NCBI GenBank assembly: GCA_026415505.1
Contig: JAOAGY010000003.1
Coordinates: 1 to 64,000, forward strand
From: Chlorobiota bacterium
GTDB taxonomy: Bacteria; Bacteroidota; Ignavibacteria; Kapaibacteriales; NICIL-2
DNA length: 64,000 bases
Direction of reading: 5' to 3'
Each line of letters begins with the position of its first letter. Position 1 is the first letter of the stretch. Made by a program: the position numbers and the translations under genes. The notes under the pieces were generated by a model. That model worked only from the letters and a program-made list of their open reading frames with translations. It searched no databases and was not told the DNA's origin. This document shows positions 45,651 to 53,776 of this stretch, piece after piece.

Positions 45651-47477
45651 TCATCGGTCGTTGTATAACCGCGCCAGTCGATCGCGTGCAGCCATGTTGC
45701 TCCGGTCGAGACCGATCGCCGCACGATAGCACTCGGCGGCGCGACGACGATCGTGCGATACCACTGCATCTCCTGTCCGCACGTATGCCAACGATGCCAG
45801 CGCAGCCAATCCACGGTCGAGTCGCTCGGTATCGTATCGCTGGGCACCTTCCATGAGCTGCTGGGGTTCGACCATCGTCGGCAGTGGCGGAATCTGCCCA
45901 CCTGCTCCGACCAGCGCGACAGTAGCGCCGTAGGGTCGGACGTCGAATGCAGAAGCCAATTCCGGCTCGGTCTCGATCACTTCCGGTGTGGCGAACCAAT
46001 AGCGATCGGGGTTACGCTCGGCAAGGGCGCGAAGCAGCGCAACGAATGCACGTTGAATCTGGTTGTATCGCTCTTTCGGCATCCGTCCGGACTCGAACTC
46101 TTCCAGCAGTGGCATGTAGGCAGCGATCTCTGTCGAACATCGCCGGATCGGCTCGCCGTACCACCGTTCCAGTTGATGGACGTACCATGTACGCCTGAGG
46201 AGTTCCTTCTCGACGAGCACGATGTCGCGCCGATAGCCTTCGACCTGTTGCAGATACCAGAATGCCGAGCAGAAGTAGTCCCACTGCTGAGAGAAGACGA
46301 TGCTACCTTTCGGCAGCGGCTCAACAACGAGGCGGACGTAGTCGCGAACCAGGCGATGTGCGTGCAAGTCATTGACACGCCAGTTCCACACGGTGTAGGC
46401 GAGCGGCAGCAAGACCACAATGCCACGCACGAAGCGGTATCGCCAGAGCGCAGCAATCCCGACGGCTGCCGCCAGCGACAATGCGACGAACGCCGATACG
46501 AAGTACGGCTCGATGTCGTGAATGCTGTAGTTGATCACATAGCCGACGCACACGACCGCCATCAGTACCAGCAAGAGAGCGATCGGGCGATTTCGCCGCC
46601 AGAGAATCCACAAGCCCCACAATGAGAACGGCAATGCAGCGTTCGGCAGCAAGAGCTTCCAGAACACCGCCAGTTGTTGCCGCCACCCACCGCTGAACAT
46701 CCACACCGAATACTGCTTACCCGACACATGGTACCAGAACTTGTCGAAGCTGCGATGGACCTCGCCCCAGTCGAAAATCGGTCCGGATGCGCTCCGCAGC
46801 GGCAAATAGACATAGAGCAGTGCACACGAAATCACCATCACTGCTGGCAAGGCAAGTTCTCGGACACGCTCGGCGAAACTGCCGCGACCGAGCAACAGCG
46901 CCATCACCAGAACGCCCGGCAGCAGAACGATGCTCGATAGATGATTCGTAAAGCACAGCCCCAACACCAGTGCAGCAATCACCATCTGCCGACGGCGGCG
47001 CGAGTTCTCCCAACGTACCAGCATGTGGATCAAAAGCACCACCAACAGAACTTGCAGCGCATGAACTTCGAGACTGAGTGCCTGCGCCCAGATCGTCCGT
47101 GCTGTTGCAAACAGCAGTGCTGCTATCGCCGCAACGACTCGAACCGCCGCCGAATCGAGCGTTACCACCCGACCCACCAGATGCAAGGACGTTCGATGCA
47201 CCACCGCAACAGCGCTGGCACCGAGCACAGTCATGAGCAGGTTCAACTTCGCAATCGGCAACAGCAGTGGTAGCGGAAGCACATGCCATAGATATCCCAC
47301 AAGCGTAAACAACGGGTAGCCGGTCGGGTGCGCCACGCCGAGCGTTGCACACACCCCAGCCAACTCGCCACAGTCGGTGTAGTACACATCCGGTGCCGCT
47401 GTCAGCCGATACAGCACTAATGCGACCGTGCTAACAGCGACCGTATCCAGCCATCGCAGATCGAGCCGTGAGTGCAT
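45651..47477 (-). CDS. DUF2723 GT-C-type membrane glycosyltransferase candidate
   Basis: Protein of 608 residues. About ten transmembrane helices occupy the first 400 residues, then a soluble domain with TPR-like helices (AAECYRAAIGLDRSN) at the end. The first loop YYTDCGELAGVCATLGVAHP carries the Asp/Glu and HPTGYPLF pattern of DUF2723, the family of human TMEM260 protein O-mannosyltransferase, so a GT-C role using a lipid-phosphate sugar donor is likely. The gene is convergent with the DprE2-like gene (41-base gap). It might be the arabinosyl acceptor enzyme; inference only. ATG 47477 is preceded by AGGATC. Confidence 0.8.
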   Translation of the reverse strand: MHSRLDLRWLDTVAVSTVALVLYRLTAAPDVYYTDCGELAGVCATLGVAHPTGYPLFTLVGYLWHVLPLPLLLPIAKLNLLMTVLGASAVAVVHRTSLHLVGRVVTLDSAAVRVVAAIAALLFATARTIWAQALSLEVHALQVLLVVLLIHMLVRWENSRRRRQMVIAALVLGLCFTNHLSSIVLLPGVLVMALLLGRGSFAERVRELALPAVMVISCALLYVYLPLRSASGPIFDWGEVHRSFDKFWYHVSGKQYSVWMFSGGWRQQLAVFWKLLLPNAALPFSLWGLWILWRRNRPIALLLVLMAVVCVGYVINYSIHDIEPYFVSAFVALSLAAAVGIAALWRYRFVRGIVVLLPLAYTVWNWRVNDLHAHRLVRDYVRLVVEPLPKGSIVFSQQWDYFCSAFWYLQQVEGYRRDIVLVEKELLRRTWYVHQLERWYGEPIRRCSTEIAAYMPLLEEFESGRMPKERYNQIQRAFVALLRALAERNPDRYWFATPEVIETEPELASAFDVRPYGATVALVGAGGQIPPLPTMVEPQQLMEGAQRYDTERLDRGLAALASLAYVRTGDAVVSHDRRRAAECYRAAIGLDRSNMAARDRLARLYNDR

Positions 47478-47478
47478 G

Positions 47479-47529
47479 ATCCTGCAATGATTCGATCGTC
47501 ATCCTGCACAAATATCTGGCGTGCAGGAT
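47479..47529 (-). promoter_or_regulatory. Leader hairpin with alternative pairing at the DUF2723 start
   Basis: Minus-strand order: ATCCTGCAC (47529-47521), 11-base loop, GTGCAGGAT (47509-47501), 14 bases, TGCAGGAT (47486-47479), then C and ATG. The first arm can pair perfectly with the second arm or, over 8 bases, with the copy that overlaps the ribosome-binding position. Confidence 0.4.
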
Positions 47530-47570
47530 ACACTTTCCCGCTCCGAGCAAACGAGCCAATATCGGCTCTC

Positions 47571-47585
47571 TGGCACAGAACTTGA
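47571..47585 (+). promoter_or_regulatory. Sigma54-like promoter of the flagellar operon
   Basis: TGGCACAGAACTTGA has GG and the -12 dinucleotide ten bases apart, as in TGGCACG-N4-TTGC. The -12 pair is GA rather than GC. Start of transcription would be near 47597, 28 bases before flgB. Confidence 0.4.
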
Positions 47586-47624
47586 GGAGATACGCTGTGG
47601 AACTCACAACGTATCGGATGCGCC

Positions 47625-48047
47625 ATGGACGTGCGCGATTATTTGTTCCGCGAAAAACTGCCGCTGATGAGCACGGCACTGGAAGCCTACGCGCTGCGGC
47701 AACGCACCATCGCCAAAAACATCGCCAACGCTACCACGCCGGGCTATCGTCCCGAGCGCGTGCGCTTCGAGGAAGAATTCCTCCAGAGCGAGATGATGCT
47801 CCGCGGCACCCGCACCGACGAGCAACACGTGAGCATCGGTCCGCCCCTCGATAGCGAAGCCCGACCCCAGCGGGAAGATGCCCCCGTACCGAAACCGGAA
47901 GTCTATTTCGCCGGCGAGTCGCACGTCAACGTGGACAAAGAAATGGGCGAGCTGGCGAAAAATCAAATTCGCTTCCGCTTGGTTGCTCGCCTGGCGCAGC
48001 GCTACTTCTCCGGATTGCAGCAAGCCATCAAAGGTACACCACAATAA
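47625..48047 (+). CDS. flgB: Flagellar proximal rod protein FlgB
   Basis: Protein of 140 residues, subunit of the periplasmic rod. The N-terminal heptad region with QRTIAKNIANATTPGYRPER is the conserved flagellar axial-protein signature; the C-terminal helix (MGELAKNQIRFRLVARLAQR) mirrors it. First gene of flgB-flgC-orfX-fliE-fliF-fliG, 28 bases below a sigma54-like promoter. Confidence 0.95.
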   Translation: MDVRDYLFREKLPLMSTALEAYALRQRTIAKNIANATTPGYRPERVRFEEEFLQSEMMLRGTRTDEQHVSIGPPLDSEARPQREDAPVPKPEVYFAGESHVNVDKEMGELAKNQIRFRLVARLAQRYFSGLQQAIKGTPQ

Positions 48048-48058
48048 CCCGATCGGCT

Positions 48059-48547
48059 ATGGCAAGCGAAAACATTTTTTCGGCGTTCGAATTCAGTGCG
48101 CAGGGACTGAGCGTCCAGCGCATGCGACTGTCGGCGGTCGCCAAAAACATCGCCAACGCCGACACCACACGCGACGAACGCGGTCAGGTCTATCGCCGCG
48201 AAGTCGTCGTCGTGCGGGCGCTCCAGCGCAACCAGTTCGACGATCTCTTGCAGCAGTCGTTGCCCCTGGCGCGCAGCGCGCCATCGCACGTGGATCCCGA
48301 AACGCCTGGTCTGCGTCCGCCCGACGATCGCATCCTCAAGGCACAAGTGGCGCGCGACAATTCGCCGCCACGCTTGGTGTACGACCCGACGCATCCGGAC
48401 GCCGACGCCGAAGGCTACGTTCGCATGCCGAACGTCAACGTCGTCACCGAAATGGTCGAGATGATTTCGGCGCAGCGTGCCTTCGAAGCCAACACGGGCG
48501 TGATCAGCGCCGCAAAGAACATCGCTCGCGATTCACTCGACATCTGA
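48059..48547 (+). CDS. flgC: Flagellar proximal rod protein FlgC
   Basis: Protein of 162 residues. AFEFSAQGLSVQRMRLSAVA and AKNIANADTT at the N-terminus, GYVRMPNVNVVTEMVEMISA and FEANTGVISAAKN at the C-terminus are diagnostic. The start context CGATCGGCTATGGCA is identical to that of fliE. No Shine-Dalgarno site. Confidence 0.96.
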   Translation: MASENIFSAFEFSAQGLSVQRMRLSAVAKNIANADTTRDERGQVYRREVVVVRALQRNQFDDLLQQSLPLARSAPSHVDPETPGLRPPDDRILKAQVARDNSPPRLVYDPTHPDADAEGYVRMPNVNVVTEMVEMISAQRAFEANTGVISAAKNIARDSLDI

Positions 48548-48551
48548 TGCC

Positions 48552-48761
48552 ATGAACCTGCGTGCAATCGCTGCATATCAGCAAGCGGCTCCTGCCGAGA
48601 CGGCGTTCCACCAGCGTCGCACTGCCGAACAGCATGCCCGGCAACAACAGCCGATGCAACAATCACCGGCACTGGCAGCTCCGCTCGTCGTCGAGCAATT
48701 CACGCGCAACGGACAGCCCCAGCGCATCGCGCTCGGTGTTTACCTGGACAAACGAGTCTAA
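48552..48761 (+). CDS. Small Gln-rich protein between flgC and fliE
   Basis: 69 residues, unrecognised. Gln/Ala/Pro-rich in the middle (RRTAEQHARQQQPMQQSP) with a short conserved-looking end (GQPQRIALGVYLDKRV). It begins 4 bases after the flgC stop and ends 18 bases before fliE, so it is very likely translated with the operon. It could be an export-associated or chaperone peptide; no evidence fixes this. Confidence 0.6.
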   Translation: MNLRAIAAYQQAAPAETAFHQRRTAEQHARQQQPMQQSPALAAPLVVEQFTRNGQPQRIALGVYLDKRV

Positions 48762-48779
48762 CATTTCCAGCGATCGGCT

Positions 48780-49088
48780 ATGGCAGGTATCGCACCACTC
48801 GACTCGCTTCTGCAACAACCGCCGGCAACAGGTGCGCCGCAGCAGCCGGCACGCACCGCGCCGCAAGGACCGACCTTCGACGACACGCTCCGCCAGTTCG
48901 TCGAAAGCGTCAACCAGCTGCAACACGAAAGCGGCGATAAAAGCGCGCGTTTCATCAAAGGCGAGGCAGTTGACTTGCACGATGTGATGATCGCTGCCGA
49001 AAAAGCCAAGACCAGCTTCCAGCTTCTGATGGAGCTGCGCAACAAAGCGCTCGATCTCTACCGCGAAGCGATGCGGATTCAAGTGTAA
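48780..49088 (+). CDS. fliE: Flagellar hook-basal body protein FliE
   Basis: 102 residues; adaptor between the MS ring and rod. FDDTLRQFVESVNQLQ and the C-terminal VDLHDVMIAAEKAKTSFQLL and LRNKALDLYREAMRIQV match FliE. A Pro/Gln-rich N-terminal stretch is longer than usual. Confidence 0.95.
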   Translation: MAGIAPLDSLLQQPPATGAPQQPARTAPQGPTFDDTLRQFVESVNQLQHESGDKSARFIKGEAVDLHDVMIAAEKAKTSFQLLMELRNKALDLYREAMRIQV

Positions 49089-49113
49089 CCACTGCCCGAC
49101 GGTGTAACAGGCT

Positions 49114-50775
49114 ATGGCTCTTCCTGCAGCGTTCGATCAAGCCAAGCAGTTCTGGAAGCAATTGCGCATGCCGCAGAAAGCGGCGATCATCGGCGCCGTC
49201 GCTGTTGCCATCGGCATCGTCGTCGCTGTCGTCGTCGCCTCGTCGTCGCAGCCGATGCAGGTCCTCTTCAGCGACCTCGATCCCAAGGATGCCGCGGCGA
49301 TCGTCGAAAAACTCAAAGAGCAAAACATTCCCTACGAGCTTGCCGACGGCGGCACGACGATCCGCGTTCCACAGCCGCAGGTGTACGACCTGAGGCTGGC
49401 GATGGCGCGCGAGGGATTGCCCGCCGGCAGCACCGTCGGCTACGAAATTTTCGATCGCACCAATCTCGGCATGAGCGATTTCGTCCAGAAGCTCAACCAC
49501 AAACGCGCGCTCGAAGGCGAGCTGCAAAAAACCATCGCCAGCTTCGACGAAGTGCAAAAGGTGCGCGTGATGATCGTGCTGCCCGAAAAAGCACTGTTCG
49601 AGAAAGACCAAAAGAAGCCGACCGCTTCGGTGTTGCTCCATCTCAAAAGCGGTCGGAGTCTGAGCAAACTCAACATCGAGGGCATCCAAAATCTGGTAGC
49701 CAGCAGCGTCGAAGGTCTCAGCCCTGCCGACGTCACCGTCGTCGATCAGCACGGACAAATTTTGAGCCAAGCGCCGCGCGAAACCTCGACGCTGGCGGGC
49801 TTGACCGCAACGCAGTACGAGCAGCAGCAGAAAGTCGAAAGCTACTTGACCTCGCGCGTGCAATCGTTGCTCGACGGTGTGCTCGGTCCGGGCAACAGCG
49901 TCGTGCGTGTCAGCGCCGAACTCGATTTTACCCAGCGCGAGCAAACACGCGAGAACTACGATCCCGATGGTCAGGTCGTTCGCAGCGAAGAACGCATCGC
50001 CGAAGCACGTCGCTCGCAGGATTCGCTCGACTATCCCGCCGTCAACAGCGAAAGCAACGCGACGAAAGTGCGCACCAACTACGAAATCTCGCGGACGATC
50101 GAGCGTATCGTCGGCGGCGTCGGGACGATCAAGCGTATCTCGGCATCGGTGCTGGTCAACGGCATCACCAAAGTCGTCGAGCAGGACGGCAAGAAAGTCG
50201 TCCAATACACGCCGCGCAGCCAGGAAGAGTTGCAAAAGCTCACGCAGATCGTGCGCAACGCGATCGGCTACGACCCCGAACGTAACGACCAAGTGAGCGT
50301 GGTCAACTTGCCGTTCGACACCACCGCACTGGAAGAACCGGAAGAAGAGCAGACGCTGTCGTTACCGAAGGGTGGGCTGGCGATCGGCATCACGGCATTG
50401 ATTGCATTGGCGTTGGCGCTGTGGGCGCTGTGGCGCTTAGTGATGGCACCGCCGCTGCGGCGTCGGATCGAGGAAATCATTCTTCCACCCGCCGAAGAGC
50501 GGCTCCAATTGGCAACCGATGCGATGGCTCTTGCTCCGATAGAATCGCTTTCGCCGCCAGCTCAACCAGCCCAGTTGGAAGAACACCGCGAACGTTCGCC
50601 CTACGATGAACTCCGCGAGCGAGTCCGTGCCAAGCTCGATGCAGCCGGTAGCCAAGGACTCACCGAAGAGCAATTGCTCGTCGAGGAAATGAAAGAGCGC
50701 ATCGCACAGTTCATTCGTGAGAACAACGCCGATGCCGTCAAGCTGATTCAAAGCATGATCAATCAGGAGCACTGA
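49114..50775 (+). CDS. fliF: Flagellar MS-ring protein FliF
   Basis: 553 residues. Membrane helix about 25-43, then ring-building motifs (VLFSDLDPKDAAAIVEKLK, EIFDRTNLGMSDFVQKLNHK, GELQKTIASFDEVQKVRVMI), a second helix about 425-445 and a cytoplasmic tail that binds FliG. Inner-membrane base of the rotor and housing of the export gate. The length is typical. Confidence 0.97.
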   Translation: MALPAAFDQAKQFWKQLRMPQKAAIIGAVAVAIGIVVAVVVASSSQPMQVLFSDLDPKDAAAIVEKLKEQNIPYELADGGTTIRVPQPQVYDLRLAMAREGLPAGSTVGYEIFDRTNLGMSDFVQKLNHKRALEGELQKTIASFDEVQKVRVMIVLPEKALFEKDQKKPTASVLLHLKSGRSLSKLNIEGIQNLVASSVEGLSPADVTVVDQHGQILSQAPRETSTLAGLTATQYEQQQKVESYLTSRVQSLLDGVLGPGNSVVRVSAELDFTQREQTRENYDPDGQVVRSEERIAEARRSQDSLDYPAVNSESNATKVRTNYEISRTIERIVGGVGTIKRISASVLVNGITKVVEQDGKKVVQYTPRSQEELQKLTQIVRNAIGYDPERNDQVSVVNLPFDTTALEEPEEEQTLSLPKGGLAIGITALIALALALWALWRLVMAPPLRRRIEEIILPPAEERLQLATDAMALAPIESLSPPAQPAQLEEHRERSPYDELRERVRAKLDAAGSQGLTEEQLLVEEMKERIAQFIRENNADAVKLIQSMINQEH

Positions 50776-50779
50776 GTCA

Positions 50780-51814
50780 ATGGCAGCGATCACCTCACAG
50801 CGGCAGCTAACCTTCGAGCAATTGAGCGGACGCCAAAAAGCGGCATTGCTTCTGATGGCACTCGATGTCGAAACCGCCTCGCAGGTGTTGCGGGCACTCC
50901 GTCCGCAGGACATCGAACAAGTCGGCGCCGAGATCGCAGCACTCGACGCAGTGCCAAAGGAACTCACTGCTCGTGTCGTGGAGGAATTCTACCAGCTCAT
51001 CGTCGGTCGCCAGTACGTACTGGCTGGGGGCGTCGAGTACGCACGGCTATTGCTGGAACGCTCGTTCGGTCCGGAAAAAAGCCGCGACCTGATCGAGAAG
51101 GTCAAGATGCTTTCGACGGTCCGGGGTTTCGACATCCTCAAGAAAGCCGATCCCCAGCAACTGGCTAGCTTTTTGTCGAAAGAGCATCCGCAGACGATCG
51201 CGCTGCTGTTGTCGCATCTACCGACCAATCAAAGCGCCGAAGTGCTCGAACGCTTTCCCGACGATCTTCGTGCCGACGTCATCATGCGCATCGCCACAAT
51301 CGGTAAGGTCTCGCCGGCAATTGTCCAGCAGATCGAGCAGGTGGTCGATCAAATCGCCGAACAAACGTTATCGCAGAACATGGCTTCCGCAGGCGGTGCG
51401 CAAATCGTCGCCTCGATCCTGAACCTATCGCCGCCTGCGCTTGCCAAGTCTATCATGGAGCACATTGAGCGTACCAACCCGCAGTTGGCGCAAGACATCA
51501 AGCGACTGATGTTCCTGTTCGAGGACATCTTGCTCATAGACGACCGCGGCATTCAACGCATCCTGCGCGAGGTGGATCGCCGTGATTTGACGTTGGCTCT
51601 CAAGGGTGCCGATGAACGGCTCCGCGCAAAGATTTTCAAGAACATGTCCGAGCGGGCAGCCAAGGTCGTCAAAGAAGAGCTCGAGCTGATGGGACCGGTA
51701 AAGCTAAAGGACGTCGAAGCAGCCCAGCAACGCATCGTCGAAATCGTCAAGCGACTGGAAGAGCAAGAGGAGATCACCATCAGCGGACGCGGTCGCGACG
51801 AGGTGTACATTTGA
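50780..51814 (+). CDS. fliG: Flagellar motor switch protein FliG
   Basis: 344 residues. Armadillo-like FliG N, M and C domains: LSGRQKAALLLMALD, FLSKEHPQTIALLLSHLPTN, and C-terminal MFLFEDILLIDDRGIQRILR with the charged torque helix (EVDRRDLTLALKGADERLRA). It completes the run of genes here; fliH, fliI and the rest are not in the window, and the next gene is on the opposite strand. Confidence 0.97.
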   Translation: MAAITSQRQLTFEQLSGRQKAALLLMALDVETASQVLRALRPQDIEQVGAEIAALDAVPKELTARVVEEFYQLIVGRQYVLAGGVEYARLLLERSFGPEKSRDLIEKVKMLSTVRGFDILKKADPQQLASFLSKEHPQTIALLLSHLPTNQSAEVLERFPDDLRADVIMRIATIGKVSPAIVQQIEQVVDQIAEQTLSQNMASAGGAQIVASILNLSPPALAKSIMEHIERTNPQLAQDIKRLMFLFEDILLIDDRGIQRILREVDRRDLTLALKGADERLRAKIFKNMSERAAKVVKEELELMGPVKLKDVEAAQQRIVEIVKRLEEQEEITISGRGRDEVYI

Positions 51815-51835
51815 CGATAACGCCGACGGTTATCG
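51815..51835. terminator. Short hairpin between convergent fliG and STAND-ATPase genes
   Basis: CGATAAC-GCCGACG-GTTATCG, a 7-bp perfect stem, begins at the fliG stop and overlaps the stop of the facing gene. No T tract, so only a weak candidate for a shared terminator. Confidence 0.25.
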
Positions 51836-53776
51836 GTGTTCGAAGTGTTTTCTCAACTCGTCTGCCAGAGGCAGCCACCGGAGCATGGTTGCCATCCGCC
51901 GCGCAGCTTTTGCAGCAAGTCTCCACTGGGGGCGACCGAGTCGCTCCAGTAGCAGCGCGATATTGCTCAGGGCAATCGTCGTCGTCTGCGGCGAGACGCT
52001 TCGCCGCGCCCACAGCGCTGCCTGCTGAGCATGGTCCCACGCATGGACGAAGCGTTCCTCGCTACTGTCGAGCACGACCGCCATTGTGTACACCAAGCTG
52101 ACGATTTCTGGCTCGTCACCATCGCCCACCTGGCTGATCAGCGCAGCAATTCGTTCACGGGCTTGGTGGAAGGAACCGGTATCCACCAACAATCGCACAC
52201 GGACCAGCTCGACCAAGGTGCGCTCCATTGCTGTGGCGTGGTCGAGCGAAAGGGACTGAGCCTGCGAGACTGCTGCGGTGATGTCGCCGGCATACCATTG
52301 CTCGACGATGCGCTCGAGCATCTCGGGGATATTGGAGTCCTCTTCGCTTGCACTACTCGCCTCTGTTGCGGCACGCATTGCCACTGTCTGCTGCGCATAG
52401 TCGGCGATCAGTTCGTGACCGGCATTGGATGCCTGGCGAGACAGCTCTTCCATAACGCGCGCGGCAGTTTCAGGATCGCTCGCCTCCAGATAATGTGCTG
52501 CGATCAGCGGCGCGAGCTGCTCGGCGAGCGCTTCGTCGTGCGCAGTGTGGGATTGCTGCTGAAGAATCGCCGCAATGCGACTGTGGAGTTCGACTCGCTC
52601 TTCGTGTTCGAGATACTCGACAAAGAAGCGATAGTAACCAGCGTGCGTGAAAGTGTACACCGTCGTTTCGACGCCGTAGAGTCTGCGCATACCGAGGCTG
52701 CGGAGAACTCCCGTCCGCTGTTGGAGTGAGCGCAGTAGCCGTACCGTCGAAATCGGATCGCGCTGGAGCAGTTGCGCGACGATGAACACGCTGCATGTGA
52801 TTCCTTCGGCAGCACATGTTGCCAGCACCAGTTTATCCTCCTCGGTGAGAGCACCAAGCGTCTGCTCGATGAGAAGGTTCAACGATGCCGGACGATAGTC
52901 GGTTCGCAACAGTTCGGTTTGCAGTGTTCCATCCGGTGCGAACGGTGGATGCTGGCGGAAGTACTGCAAGTACGCCATCACAACAGCAGGCACTCCACCG
53001 GACTGATGGAGGAGCCATTCATCGAACACCGGATCGGGACGGTACGAGTCGAGCATAGTCACGGCGAGCTGACGGATCTCGCTTGTCGAAAGCACCGGTA
53101 GTTCGATGCAGTGCATCCCGCCTTGTCGTCGCTGAGCGAGCCACGTCTCGAAAGGAATGTTCTGTGCTTCGACAACCGACGGTTCGTAAGCGAGCACGAC
53201 GACAAGCGGCGCCCGACGCTCGGTCGTAGCCAGATGGTCGAGCACCTCCACCGATGCAGCATCTATCCACTGCGCATCGTCGAGTAGAATAACCAGCGGC
53301 GTTTCCTCGGCGATCGCCAGCAGGCTGTCTGCCATCGCCGCAGTTTCTGGTAGCTGTCGGCGATACGTCTCGCGGCGGAACTCGCGCATATCGCGCATTA
53401 CTTCCTTGGCGACATCGAAAATCGAGCCGACCAGCGGAATCATTCCCAACACCGACAAACCGATGTTGACCAGCAATCGGCGTTTGGCTCGCTGCTGAGG
53501 ATCGTTGAGCGCGTGCTCGACCGCCTTGACAAACGGATACAGCGGCTGGACAAGCGGCACCGTTTGCGAACCGAGTGGCGACGGACATTCCACCGACACA
53601 ACACTGAACGTGTGTGGCAATGCCGCCCGACACTGCTCCAGGAAGGTCGTTTTTCCGTAGCCGCTCTCGCCAGCGACAGCAATGAAGCCGACGCGTTTGC
53701 TTTCGACCGCTCGCTGCACCTGTACCGTAACCTCGGCGACGAGTTCAGCTCGCACATCCGACAGATTGCCCATCAT
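51830..53776 (-). CDS. STAND/AAA-type ATPase with TPR-like C-terminal half
   Basis: 648 residues. Walker A FIAVAGESGYGKTTFLEQC (about 31-49), Walker B TPLVILLDDAQWID (about 155-168), then LATTERRAPLVVVLAYEPS and a winged-helix-like region, followed by about 300 residues of paired helices like TPR repeats. This is the layout of MalT/LuxR-type STAND regulators and of AAA_16 signalling ATPases, but no DNA-binding domain is present. A hydrophobic segment LVNIGLSVLGMIPLVGSIFD (about 103-122) could touch the membrane. ATG 53776 overlaps the stop of the permease gene. Role unknown; a sensor or scaffold linked to the permease is inferred. Confidence 0.8.
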   Translation of the reverse strand: MMGNLSDVRAELVAEVTVQVQRAVESKRVGFIAVAGESGYGKTTFLEQCRAALPHTFSVVSVECPSPLGSQTVPLVQPLYPFVKAVEHALNDPQQRAKRRLLVNIGLSVLGMIPLVGSIFDVAKEVMRDMREFRRETYRRQLPETAAMADSLLAIAEETPLVILLDDAQWIDAASVEVLDHLATTERRAPLVVVLAYEPSVVEAQNIPFETWLAQRRQGGMHCIELPVLSTSEIRQLAVTMLDSYRPDPVFDEWLLHQSGGVPAVVMAYLQYFRQHPPFAPDGTLQTELLRTDYRPASLNLLIEQTLGALTEEDKLVLATCAAEGITCSVFIVAQLLQRDPISTVRLLRSLQQRTGVLRSLGMRRLYGVETTVYTFTHAGYYRFFVEYLEHEERVELHSRIAAILQQQSHTAHDEALAEQLAPLIAAHYLEASDPETAARVMEELSRQASNAGHELIADYAQQTVAMRAATEASSASEEDSNIPEMLERIVEQWYAGDITAAVSQAQSLSLDHATAMERTLVELVRVRLLVDTGSFHQARERIAALISQVGDGDEPEIVSLVYTMAVVLDSSEERFVHAWDHAQQAALWARRSVSPQTTTIALSNIALLLERLGRPQWRLAAKAARRMATMLRWLPLADELRKHFEHR

